A DNA stretch of 25,122 bases from Mesaphorura yosii (GCA_009869945.1 WIXG01000715.1:1-25122), one strand, 5' to 3'. Positions 10,044 to 19,699 are shown, numbered from the stretch's first letter. Notes: a model not told the origin generated them from the sequence alone. Numbers and translations: made by a program.

Positions 10044-13000
10044 ATGGAACTGAGCCGTGCCCCCGCCTCCGCCACTGCGCTGCACCAGTGTCGACACGGA
10101 ACTTCTTGTCATACATTCGGCTGCCGATTCAATCACCCTGGCCGTGCTCACTGCAGACACGATCGGATTGGCTGCCTGAGAGTTGACTGCAAGTACAATC
10201 ACAAAGTGCTAATTTGCAAGCTTAATCCTGGTTGTAGGAAGAAGGCTTGCCCATATCGCCATGTACCTGCATCAGCATTAACCAAACCGGCCATGGCTCT
10301 GACTCCGTCAGGGCACAGGGGACCCTCAAAACTGCCAGCTCCTGCTGAAGAGCGGAAGTCTACCCATACTGCTCCTACTGCCGCTAAGAAGTATCCTGCC
10401 GAGCCTAGAGCGGGCTTCATCTGCAGGTTAGTCCGATTGCTTCAAATTGCCGTAAGCAGGAGAGCCGATGAGATTTAACAATTATCAATGTGCTTCTTAG
10501 ACCGAATGACAAACGAAACGAGGAAGTATCTGCCATCGCCCGTCACAAGCTTAAGCTGGCCGCTGAGAAACAGAAGCTCACCAAACTCAGCTTATCGCAT
10601 GAATTTAATAAGGCGGAACCCGATGCATTGAAGACTGCGGCTGCGTACCGGCTTCGTATCCAGGAGCTGGAGGCCCAGTTACGAGTGTTCCATCAAGTAA
10701 AGCTGAGAGCCATTCGGCACCTAACTAAGAACGAGCTCAGACTGCAGCTCTGCCGAGAATTGTATCGACTCTGCTCTGGCCTTCCAGCCCTCGGCAAGCG
10801 AGTTGAAATCGAGACTTGTGTAGATAACGAGACCTCAAGATTCCTGATTGTGCAAGGGGACACCGGTTCCGGAAAGAGCACGCAAATCGTCCAGTACCTG
10901 GCCGACCTCCCGCTTTTCAGAGGAAAACGAATCGTGTGTACGCAGCCGAGGAAAATCGCCGCCGTTTCCCTCGCGAATCGGGTCGCCTTTGAGTACGCGG
11001 GCGGAAGCGACCGTGCTAAGCCGGGATCCCAAATTGGGTTTCAAGTCGGAGGACAGCGCCGAAGCTTCAACCGCAAGCGTACGCGCATCGAGTTTGTCAC
11101 TGAAGGCATTATGCTGGAACGGATCATCGCCGGATCGAAGGAGCCGTTCATGGACGTCGGCTGCATTGTGATTGACGAGGCGCACGAGCGAAGCGTCACG
11201 TGCGATTTGCTTCTGGGCTGCTTCCGACTGGAAGACGAGAGATGGAAGGACATCAAGATCGTAGTTACGTCAGCAACAATTGACTTGGGTGTTTTCTCGG
11301 CGTATTTTGACGGGGCTCCAACGATAGAGATTTCGGGCCGCACCTTTCCTGTGGAAAACCACTATTGTCCGTTGCAGGAAGAGGGCGCCAACTTGCAAGC
11401 AGCCGTCGTATCCTGTGCGCTCAACATTCACAAAGCGGTCAAGCAAACGCCTGGTGACATTCTCTGCTTCCTACCTGGTCAAGACGACGTGCAGAAGGCC
11501 AAAGACTCCTTTGAAGCCCAGGTCGCTCGTCTGAGGGAACCAGAACACGCTCAGCTGCTTAAAACGACAACGCTCGCACTGTACGGGAGGCAGGACCCCG
11601 AAGAGCAAGCCCAAGTCTTCACGAAGCTCGCTGCAGGGCAAAGGAAAGTTATCTTCTCCACGGACATTGCCGAGACCAGCGTAACGATTGACGGAGTCGT
11701 GTACGTCGTCGACAGCGGAGTACGCAAAGAAATGACCTTCGACCCCAAGCGAAACATTTCCTCACTCAAACTGAATCAAATTTCTCGCGGGTCAGCCATT
11801 CAACGAGCGGGAAGAGCTGGACGTACGCAACCGGGCCATTGTTACCGCCTTTACTCCGCCGAGGACTACGAACGAATGGAGGCAAGCGCAGCCCCGGAAA
11901 TCTTTCGCCGTCCGCTTTCGCTCGCGATTCTGTCACTGAAAGAGATGAAGATTGACACGCAGGCATTCCGATGGATCAGTGTCCCGGATCAGGAGGCGGT
12001 CAAGGTAGCAGAGCAGGAGCTAGCTTGGCTTGGAGCAGTCAGCGAGGACTCATCGCAAGTGACGGAGCTCGGACGGCTTATCATACGGTCTCAGCAGGAA
12101 CCCAAACTCGTCCGCATGATACAGCGAGGTTGTGAGCTGGGTCTGGGCATGACCGCACTTACAATAGCCGGAGTGTTGTCCGTGTCCAACCTTTTTTCTG
12201 GCAGGGAAACACCCCCGAGTTAAAAGAAGAGGCAAAGTTACGCAGACAGCAGCAAAGTGACCCGGACGGCGACGTTGTGACCATTTACAAGCTGTACAAG
12301 CAGTGGCTGGCGATTCTGGAAGGAAGCATCCAGGCTGATGAGGGGCTACCTGAGATACTTCCTGAGCCTGAGGAGCCTCCGGTGACTCCAGCCTCGTACG
12401 AGGAGCCTGACAATGAGCAACAGTTCCACTTCATTGCACCAGTAGCACCCCCTGCCGACCTAGAATGGACTCACCAACATGACGAAGCAGGGCAGGAGCA
12501 AGACGAAGTATCCAATGCCGAAGGCGCTGACCAAGACCAGGACCAGCCACTTGTATTCGAGGAAGAGGAGCTCCAGCCGGATGACGAGTCAGAGACTCAG
12601 AGTCTCGCCCCGACAGAAGAATCAAACGGGCCTTCAACGCTGCAAGAAGCCGTCGAAGAAATCGACGTCGAGCTACCCTTGGCTGGAAAGAATAAAAGAA
12701 GGAAACGAGCAGCGGCTTTCTGTAGACTTAAGTACGTCAACGGAAAGGCAGTGTCAATCATCAAGTCTACCGTTTCCGAGCTTCAATTCATCTTCCGAAA
12801 CACGTCAGCGTGGAAGAGATCGCCGTCACAAGACCGAGAGCCCACGAGCGAAGAACTGAATCGCCTTGTCTGCGCTGGCTTCTACTTGCACTGTGCCCGG
12901 CTGTACCAGTCAAAGTCAAGGGCAAGCCAGTACTACGCCATCTTCTCGGACACGGTCGGCAAACTCGACTACAAATCCGCGCTTCAGCAGAGGCCCGATG

Positions 13001-16000
13001 AGCAGGACTGGATTGTATACGACAAAATCCTGCAGACATCGCTTGTCCTATTTCCGATGGCCGTCCCGATTCGACTGGAATGGATCGAGCAGGAGACTCG
13101 CCAAGTCAACCCACAACTGATGCATCTCTGCCTGGCAAAGGCGGCCGCCATTCCAACCGAAAAAGTGGTGGCCAACACCTCGGCCACTGTTCTCCGTTCA
13201 ATCTGTGGGAAATTCTTCAGTAAGCTGCCAGCTTTGGAGGAACAACTAGGCTCGAACCTGAATGTGGATTTGGCTCAAGGCACGATCGAAGTTTATTGCA
13301 CTGCTGCAAAGCGTGTAGAAGTGGAACGGGTCGTGCAAGAGAAGATCCGGGTCGTTGTGAGTGCGCTCGAGTCAGACACTGCTGAAGTTGCCGTCGATCC
13401 AGAAGCAGGAGCCGGTGGATCAGGGACGCGTGTGCTGGTTGGCGTAGGGTACAAGCTGAGGGAGGTGCTGTTTCCGGGCGAGTTCGCTACACTCCAACTC
13501 CAAAAGCTGCCTCGAGGCTGCACAGAAAAAGAATTGCTCCATTTTTTCTCTTCTCAGCGGCCCCCGATCGACGGACTACTCTCCATCAATTTAGTCGAGT
13601 ACCACACCGCGAGTGGAGCCACGCTAAAATTCGAGGGCAAGCAGAACGCACGGCGAGCCTTCGAGCAACTCCGCGGCCGACAGTTTCAAAACCGGACTCT
13701 AGACATCACTCAGCCTGACATGGCAACCAACACCGTCTCGTCGTACTGGCTTCGCCGCGGTCAGTCTTGTGGGCTGATTGTATCTTGGTCAACGTGTCCC
13801 TCCACTGGAAGAGCCTTCCTCACCTTCAGGACTCCGACGGATGCGAACCACGTGATTGAAAATGTTGACAGTTTGCTGTTTGGAGCCAGAATTCAGAAAG
13901 TACATGGCGAGAAGGACCCGACGCTGGCGTCAAACAGAGCTAGAGTTCCACACGTCCATCGCATTGCGCCACGTCGTTACAAATTTAACACGCAGCAGCC
14001 GTGGGCTGTGAACGACAACGTCAGGGTCCCGGAGGTCAACTACGTACTGACGGTGGCGGATCTTCCGCTGAATATAGACGAGCAGGATATACGGAAAGCT
14101 TTGGCACACGTTCCAATCACGCCCATGAAGGTGGTGCTGACAAGGGACCCCAACGACAAGGACGCCACGCCCACAAACCCGGCGACGACAAAAATGTTCC
14201 TTCGTCCACTGACCAGTCACTTGACTCCAGAGACAGTCCCCAACGAGTTTTCCCACAAGAACGGGCGTGCGGGAATAAGGGTTATGATCCCAGATCGAGA
14301 ACAGGCACTTGCAGCGTACGCGGCTGCGAGGCCAGAGTACTTGCGAATGGGTACTTTCAACCTGCAGCCAGTGCGTCTGGAATTTGAGCACACTCAGTGG
14401 ACATCGATTCACGTCGACTTGCACAAATTCTTCCAAACAGGCATCGAGCAAGTTATTGCGTACGCAAGGTCTCGTGCAGTCTTTACATCCACCGGAACCC
14501 AAGCGAGGCAGACTGACGCCGCTTCGAAATTCGCATCGATTTGTTTCCGATCACCAGACAACGAACTGCTCAACACAATTCAGGCTCGGCTGCACGCAGT
14601 GATCGCGTACCGAGCCTTCACGAACCCTGATCGTGAGCTTTTGTTCACTTGGACGGGAAGGCATTTCATGGAACAAATCTCCACTGAGCTCGGATTCATC
14701 TATTTTGACAGCCGCACGCGAATGATTCTCATGTACGGCACAGAGGAAGGGCAGGAGCTGCTGGAGTACCAACTTCGCGCCGTCATCGACCGACTCAAGC
14801 AACTGGAGTGCATTGACCAGCTTGTCGTCCTGCACACGCCCAAGGGGACGAATGTTAAAAAAACGGAGGAACAAATAGCCAAGATTTGCCGTACCAAAGG
14901 AGCTGTCCACTGGAACATGGTGCGGAACCAGTTGTACATCACAGGATCGCGGGCCGATTGCACGTCAATCGAAGATACACTACAGAAAGCTGGACTATTG
15001 CGCAAGAACCGGAACACCAAGGAACAAAATGGAGCAGCTGCAGAATGTGGAATTTGTTTTTGTGCACTCGACCGCAATTTCCACACGACTAGCATCTGCG
15101 GCCACAGATTCTGTGTCGAATGCATTCAGCCCATGTTTGAGACAGTCCCGCCGCCGAGCGTTCCCGTCGTCTGCCCGACCTGCGAACATCCACTTACAGT
15201 AAAGGACGTGATCAAGTTCGCGAGGTCGGAGGCGTTGCGCTGCGTCCTGGATCACGCCGTCAGACAGTACAGAACCGAGCACCCCGAGCTGGTCGCGCTT
15301 TGTCCTCAACCGGGCTGCAATCAGCTGCTCCCACCAGGAACTCCGACCAAGGGTAAGTTACTCCATGGTTGAAACCAAAGCCAATGATTTACCTGCTGTG
15401 TTGCAGTAACTCTCGTTCCTGTTGCAGGGTCGACCAGGTCGTTGTTACATTGCTTTGCCTGCAAAATTATGTACTGCGTCATGTGCACCGAGGCCACAGG
15501 CAAAGCATCAGAGGCACATCCAGGAGAGACGTGCGCCCAGAGTCAGAGGGGGTTGTCAAAAGCAGTCATGATTCACCTGCGCCATGTTCGTGAGAGCATC
15601 TTCAACAACCGCTGTCCACGATGCAAAACAGTCTGGTACAACTTTGAAGGCTGCTGCGCCGTCACGTGTGGAACATGTCAATGCGCCTTTTGTGGCATTT
15701 GTTTCGAGGACTGCGGCTCCGATGCACACGGCCACGTCGTCTTACGTTGCACACGTAACCCGACACAAGGCCAACTTTTCCTGGACGCGTCGACATTGAA
15801 GCAAGTGCACAACGCAGGTCGTGAGCAGCAACTTCGCGCGTACCTGAACAAACTGTCAGAAGAGCAGGCAGTGCATCAGGATATACTCCACGAAGTACAC
15901 AAGCACTTGACCCGTGACTTGATCGACCTGGGCCTGGACCCAGCACGGGTGTTTGCAGGGATCGGGGATTGGCAGCGAATTGCGGAAACCCAAAGACCCT

Positions 16001-16200
16001 GCGCGGCACTGCGTCCAGTCCCAGCACCACGTCCGGTTGCACATCGAACCCGGCGCCAAATCCCGCAACCCGTCGCCGTACCTGCTGCCCCACATCCGGC
16101 TCCACGCCCGGTCCTACATCCAGTCCCGCGACGCGCAGTCGTGCGCCCTGCCCCACACCCGGATCCACTCGAACGCGAACGCCCATGTGCAATCCTCTAA
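10044..16200 (+). CDS. CCCH zinc finger / DEAH-box RNA helicase / RBR ubiquitin ligase fusion (DEAH11/12-like)
   Basis: Exons 10044-10426, 10501-15352 and 15428-16200 give 2002 residues if one base is restored in the C-run at 12212-12216. Order: three C-x5/6-C-x4-C-x3-H zinc fingers of Nab2/ZC3H14 type (residues 16-73); a predicted coiled coil (about 138-200); helicase motifs GDTGSGKST (248-256), DEAH (353-356), SAT (385-387), DIAETSVTIDG and QRAGRAGR (562-569); winged-helix/HA2, split by an acidic insert (about 735-855) that ends in the basic NKRRKR; an OB-fold segment (CAGFYLHCARLY onward); RRM-like segments (about 1122-1200 and 1305-1365); RING1 (from C1644), IBR (from C1729), RING2 (from C1808, putative catalytic C1821); a Pro/Arg-rich tail; and C-terminal CAIL. 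Plant DEAH11/DEAH12 share the helicase-RBR order. Expected activities are ATP-driven RNA remodelling and ubiquitin transfer. The substrate is unknown. Confidence 0.88.
12212..12216 (+). other. One-base frame break in a C homopolymer inside the DEAH-RBR gene
   Basis: The helicase frame runs from exon 1 to a TAA at 12221-12223. The next frame continues without a stop from at least 12205 to 15352 and carries the conserved HA2 continuation (GDVVTIYKLYKQW). One extra C in this run of five would join them exactly. A splice explanation is poor: CTTTTTTCTGGCAG looks like an acceptor, but removing the preceding bases would delete the conserved helicase segment ALTIAGVLSVSNLFSG. Confidence 0.7.
16186..16197 (+). 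other. C-terminal CaaX prenylation motif (CAIL)
   Basis: The last four codons before TAA (16198-16200) encode Cys-Ala-Ile-Leu. CaaX motifs with terminal Leu are typical substrates of geranylgeranyltransferase I; G-protein gamma-2 ends the same way. The preceding residues ERERP are charged and Pro-rich. Prenylation is an inference from the motif. Confidence 0.5.
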
Positions 16201-16279
16201 CCACATTAACATAATTGTGTTCGGACATAGGTATAGGCACCACAGGATATAGGTATAGCTTATATGAAATTTCTCTTAT

Positions 16280-16285
16280 ATTAAA
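16280..16285 (+). terminator. Candidate poly(A) signal (ATTAAA) of the DEAH-RBR gene
   Basis: ATTAAA lies about 80 bp past the stop. A canonical AATAAA on the same strand follows at 16463-16468, inside the 3' end of the opposing kelch gene's region, so transcripts may overlap. The 16201-16260 stretch contains ATAGGTATAG twice. Confidence 0.35.
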
Positions 16286-16425
16286 ACTTTTAGCTGCATG
16301 CGAGTCTGGGCCTAATCAAATGTTTTTTAGAATCAGTGGGACCTAAGGTTTCTAAAAATACTTAATTTTTTAGTCTACTCGGAGGTGGCCCCAAAACGGG
16401 CCAAGTCCGGTAAGGTCCTTTGTTT

Positions 16426-16431
16426 TTTATT
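16426..16431 (-). terminator. Poly(A) signal of the kelch gene
   Basis: TTTATT on the plus strand reads AATAAA on the minus strand, about 40 bp past the stop at 16470-16472. Confidence 0.5.
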
Positions 16432-16469
16432 TCCTATTTCACAAATTTAAGTTTTTAATTACAATAAAG

Positions 16470-17420
16470 CTAAAGCTGAATGTAGTAAATGGCGTCAGTG
16501 GCGACCTCGGCAAAGCTCCGCCCTCCGAAGATGTATATTCGGTTTCTGCTCCGAACATACTGGCACGCCGTTCCATGGATTTCGGGCATGTTGGTCACTT
16601 GGAGTGTATGAACTTGTCCCGTTGGCCTAAACCTTACAATCTGGTTCGAGAAAGGAGTTCCGCCTAGGATATACGCCTCTGTGCCCGTCCACACCGCGCA
16701 GGTGTCTGCCATCGACCAGGGCAGCGGAGCCGCGAGCCTTCCAGTTTGCCCCGAGGTCGCATTATAGCTTAGAATGTCTTCCGTGGGCACACCTCCTTTC
16801 ACAAACCCGCCAAATATGTACGCCACCCCTCTTGTCGCGTCCCAGATGGCGGAGGTTGCTTCCACGGCCTGCGGCAGCGTTGCCACCTGCTCCAGCACTC
16901 CGTCGCGCTTGTTGTATCTGAACAACGTGTCCATGGGCTCTGTCCATGCCTGGTAGCCGCCAATCACATACACATTGTCGCCTCCGTCCCAAAGCAGCTT
17001 CGAAATCCTCATTTCTAAGGGTAGCGTAGCAGCCAGCCAGTCACTCGTGGCCGGGCTGGTCGGTCGAAGCCCCCAAAGTTCCGTTGGTAGATCTGTTCGT
17101 CTGTTCAAGCAGAATGCTTCATGGTCGCCTGCCCAGACCGCCTGATCGGAGTAACAATGAGGTTCCCCGCCAGGCACAGCGTCGATCGTGTTGGCAGTGA
17201 TGGAGTAACGCCAGAGTGTTCGGTTTTCGTTGTAGAAGCCGCCGAGAAGATAAATACCGTCATTCTCGTCGAATACAGCGGAGCGGTAAGCGAGTGGAAT
17301 CGGGAGCCTTATGGCGAGCAAGGTTGCCTCAAACTGTTGCCCCTGGCAGGGACAAGGCGGAAGGAGCACCGCCACAACCAACAAGGCAAAGACCTGAACA
17401 AATCCACGGGTAAACTCCAT
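16470..17420 (-). CDS. Secreted kelch-repeat beta-propeller protein
   Basis: A single intronless frame of 316 residues. It begins with a strong signal peptide (FVQVFALLVVAVLLPPCPCQ), so the product should be secreted. Six kelch-like blades follow: YLLGGF (near 60), a degenerate blade at EAFCLN (near 100) that lacks the Gly-Gly pair, YVIGGY (near 150), YIFGGF (near 200), YILGGT (near 250) and YIFGGR (near 300). Each is followed at the usual distance by an aromatic residue and a D/N-x-x-x-Y/F turn. Six blades are enough for a closed propeller. There is no BTB, BACK or F-box domain, so this is not a typical intracellular ubiquitin-ligase adaptor. The molecular role cannot be told from the sequence; an extracellular binding role is the reasonable inference. 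Confidence 0.88.
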   Translation of the reverse strand: MEFTRGFVQVFALLVVAVLLPPCPCQGQQFEATLLAIRLPIPLAYRSAVFDENDGIYLLGGFYNENRTLWRYSITANTIDAVPGGEPHCYSDQAVWAGDHEAFCLNRRTDLPTELWGLRPTSPATSDWLAATLPLEMRISKLLWDGGDNVYVIGGYQAWTEPMDTLFRYNKRDGVLEQVATLPQAVEATSAIWDATRGVAYIFGGFVKGGVPTEDILSYNATSGQTGRLAAPLPWSMADTCAVWTGTEAYILGGTPFSNQIVRFRPTGQVHTLQVTNMPEIHGTACQYVRSRNRIYIFGGRSFAEVATDAIYYIQL

Positions 17421-17455
17421 TTTCTAAATAATGCGGGTAAATGTTTGCAGCTGGA

Positions 17456-17462
17456 CTTTATA
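17456..17462 (-). promoter_or_regulatory. TATA box of the kelch gene
   Basis: CTTTATA on the plus strand reads TATAAAG on the minus strand, about 36 bp upstream of the ATG at 17418-17420. If used, it would leave a 5' leader of only about 10 bases. Confidence 0.5.
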
Positions 17463-17862
17463 TTGACAAGTGAAAATAGGTGGATTCATGAGCCAAATCA
17501 TGGCCAACTTGCGAAATATGTCAATGTCACAATGTTAATCACGTCAATTACAAGTACAAGGCTCAAATGTAATTAGTCAAGGCTAGGCATGACTAATATG
17601 GGTCTGTGATTCAGTAGCCACAGCAAAGTCCGAATGTGCGAATTATGCTTCGCTTTTGCAAGAAAAGTTGTAAAATGCTTTGCAAAAGCTACATGTTAAG
17701 CGGAGGTTACAGCCAGGGCTACACTTGTTCACTGAAGGCTGATAAGAATAGTGACGAGATACGAGAGCATGATGCTAAAGTACGTCAGCGGAGTGCGTCT
17801 CTCAATTTTGTATATCTAAATCATTTCGATTCCCAACCCGGGCGCTGACCTACCCGCCATCT
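17463..17862. other. Intergenic stretch
   Basis: I see no supported gene. Short plus-strand frames at 17636-17848 have no recognisable features. Confidence 0.45.
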
Positions 17863-18495
17863 TCACTTGCATGCAGTTGCCATTGCCGCTAGTAGGCGCT
17901 CCGAGCCAGTATGGACCTTTGCCACTCGGACAATGAGCGTGAAGAGCGTCCCGGCGGTCAGCACGGAGACAGTGAAGGAAAAGAGGAGGCGGACAGCTTG
18001 ATGCCAACGAAGAACCTCCAGCGGGGACATGCCCGAGCCCACGGCCTGATTCTGGGCTTCGACCTCGGCTCGAAGCACCGTCAACATGTTCCCCATCGTC
18101 TCGATGAAGAGGACGTGACGCACTCCACGACGAAGGCGCACCACTGAACACGATCTCGTACCCGACGGTGACAGCAATGAGCCTCCAGCCGCCCACCTCC
18201 TTCCACGTCTCGGGGAACCAAAGTAGACGAGATTCCTGCTTGCCAGAAACGCAACGACCATGAGTCCATACAAAATCACACCGACAACTTAAAATGTGAA
18301 GCAGAGTGACGCCACCATCTCGATCAGGATCCACGGGAGGACCAATCGCTGGCCTTCAGGTCCCCTTGGCTCGGCACGAAGGCGGTGCACAAACCCAAGC
18401 ATTTGGTTAATGGGCACGACAAGTTCCTGCTTCAGCCAAAAATGCAACCGAAATGCAGCGACGACGGAGTGATCCGAAACCCAGAACACATGCAA
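17863..18495 (-). pseudogene. Broken multi-pass membrane protein gene (receptor-like)
   Basis: Coding-like minus-strand sequence is interrupted. One frame runs from about 18495 (LKQELVVPINQMLGFVHRL, LVLPWILIEMVASLCFTF) into a TAA at 18289-18291. The same frame resumes at once as VVGVILYGLMVVAFLASRNL, so this is an in-frame stop inside what reads as a continuous membrane region. Near 18225 the coding signal moves to a second frame (WRLIAVTVGYEIVFSG), perhaps briefly to a third near 18150 (QWCAFVVECV), then returns to the first (RHVLFIETMGNMLTVLRAE to VRLLFSFTVSVLTAGTLFTL). GC-rich third positions mark the active frame in each part. Several hydrophobic segments suggest a 7TM-type receptor of the kind common in arthropods, but the family is not certain. 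Remnants may extend upstream to about 18620. Confidence 0.55.
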
Positions 18496-18846
18496 GAATT
18501 GAATGCTGTGTCCTGCAGAAATGTAACCTCGGAATTGACAGTGGAAGTCGAATACGATGGAGACGTAGTAAATCCACGAATACAGCGTAAGAAAGCGCCG
18601 TGCGCCTTAGCAGACACGAATCGGGGCGGGAGCGGGTGCTTTCTTTCGTCTTTGAGATTGCGATTGGTTTCATCGTGTGAGGATTTCGAGTGATGCAGGA
18701 AGGCAAGCCCGAATTCGAGTTAGAGGTAAAATCAAAACCCGATACGGGATGTGCAACATTATCGGGTATTCTTTATCGGAAACCATTCGCGCGTGGCGCA
18801 GTGGAGCGCGCAGGAGCTTCAGTTCGATTTGTGCATGAAAATAATG
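18496..18846. other. Flank of the broken gene, no intact gene
   Basis: Weak frames exist on both strands (for example minus 18432-18617), but none has a continuous domain signal. Some of it may be 5' remnant of the broken membrane-protein gene. Confidence 0.35.
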
Positions 18847-18852
18847 TTTATT
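18847..18852 (-). terminator. Poly(A) signal of the C-type lectin gene
   Basis: TTTATT on the plus strand reads AATAAA on the minus strand, about 80 bp past the stop at 18930-18932. Confidence 0.45.
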
Positions 18853-18929
18853 TAGTAAGTTTTAATTGCCTTTTGTATAACTTTAATTGTTCAGAGTTGT
18901 AAGTCATTCATCCGGATGCCCGTGTCTCA

Positions 18930-19576
18930 TTAGCGTGTCTCACAAAGGACGTAGTTGCCAATGTGGAGTGCTTCGAGGTCGAAATGATTAGCGTCAGGAT
19001 GGAAAGACACTGCAGTGCGGATGTCGTAAATTCCGGGGGCTCCTCCGTATCGAATCACGGCTCCGTTCGTGTCTTGCCAAACGACTTGTCTTTCGTCAAG
19101 AGCGTCTCGGCCTCCGGTCCAATAATCTATTCGCATTCACAGACAGATGCTATTAATTACTAATTATCAGTAATTAAGGTGGGCAGAATACTTTAATTAA
19201 CTTACATCCATCTGAGAGACGAGATACCAGGAAATTGTATTGAGCAGCGCTCGTAATGCTGGCCAGGCGCAGTCCTTCCAACCAACAAATCAACTCTGCG
19301 CTTTCCCAATTCTGAAAGACGCACAATAAATTTTCCTCTTAACACTTTGCACTGCCCAGCAATTAGCAATTAACTCACCACGAGAGCTGCTCTATCGGCG
19401 TAGAAGGTCTTTCCTTCGATGGTGCCCACGAAGTCCAGCTGGCGCTGGCGGTGGATCAGTTGTTCACGAGGAAGATCCACGCCGACCGTCTTTTTTGCTT
19501 CTTCTGCGACGGGCTTGGCGCTTACAATCCCGACGATGGCGTAGGCGATGACCAGGAGCATGGCGCGGGAATTCAT
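18930..19576 (-). CDS. Secreted C-type lectin domain protein
   Basis: Exons 19379-19576, 19206-19311 and 18930-19126 (introns of 67 and 79 bp, GTGAGT and GTAAGT donors) give 166 residues. The signal peptide is AMLLVIAYAIVGIVSA, followed by a short acidic/basic linker and one lectin-type fold: WESAELICWLEGLRLASI matches the alpha-1 helix and 'LASI' landmark, YWTGG the 'W-G' strand, and NYVLCET the terminal Cys-Glu. Cys residues in ELIC and VLCE would form the long outer disulfide. The inner Cys pair is absent, as are EPN/QPD and WND calcium/sugar-binding motifs (WQDTNGAVIRYG lies in that region). It therefore probably does not bind sugar in the canonical calcium-dependent way. Such proteins often act in immunity or as extracellular binders. 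Confidence 0.88.
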
Positions 19577-19672
19577 GGCGGTGGCGGAGTTTGGGACTGA
19601 CTTGTGCTGCCGGTTTGTCTTCTGTTGTTTGAGCTTTTAGCTTGAGATGGACCTCCGTTCGCTTCGTCGAAG

Positions 19673-19680
19673 TTTAAATA
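19673..19680 (-). promoter_or_regulatory. TATA box of the C-type lectin gene
   Basis: TTTAAATA on the plus strand reads TATTTAAA on the minus strand, about 97 bp upstream of the ATG. It leaves room for a 5' leader of roughly 70 bases. Confidence 0.5.
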
Positions 19681-19699
19681 CCCTAACATATTCGCTAAT

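Noticed and set aside
12132..12204. Possible 73 bp intron (GTGAGC...GGCAG) to explain the DEAH frame break
   Set aside because: Splicing there gives the wrong phase and would remove a conserved helicase segment; a one-base indel in the C-run explains the break better.
14001..14387. Overlapping plus frame of 128 codons, and minus frame 13930-14502
   Set aside because: Both are shadows of the long DEAH-RBR frame, which carries the domain signal.
15662..16243. 193-codon minus-strand frame rich in Gly and Val
   Set aside because: It is an antisense shadow of the Pro/Arg-rich ligase tail, produced by its repeats.
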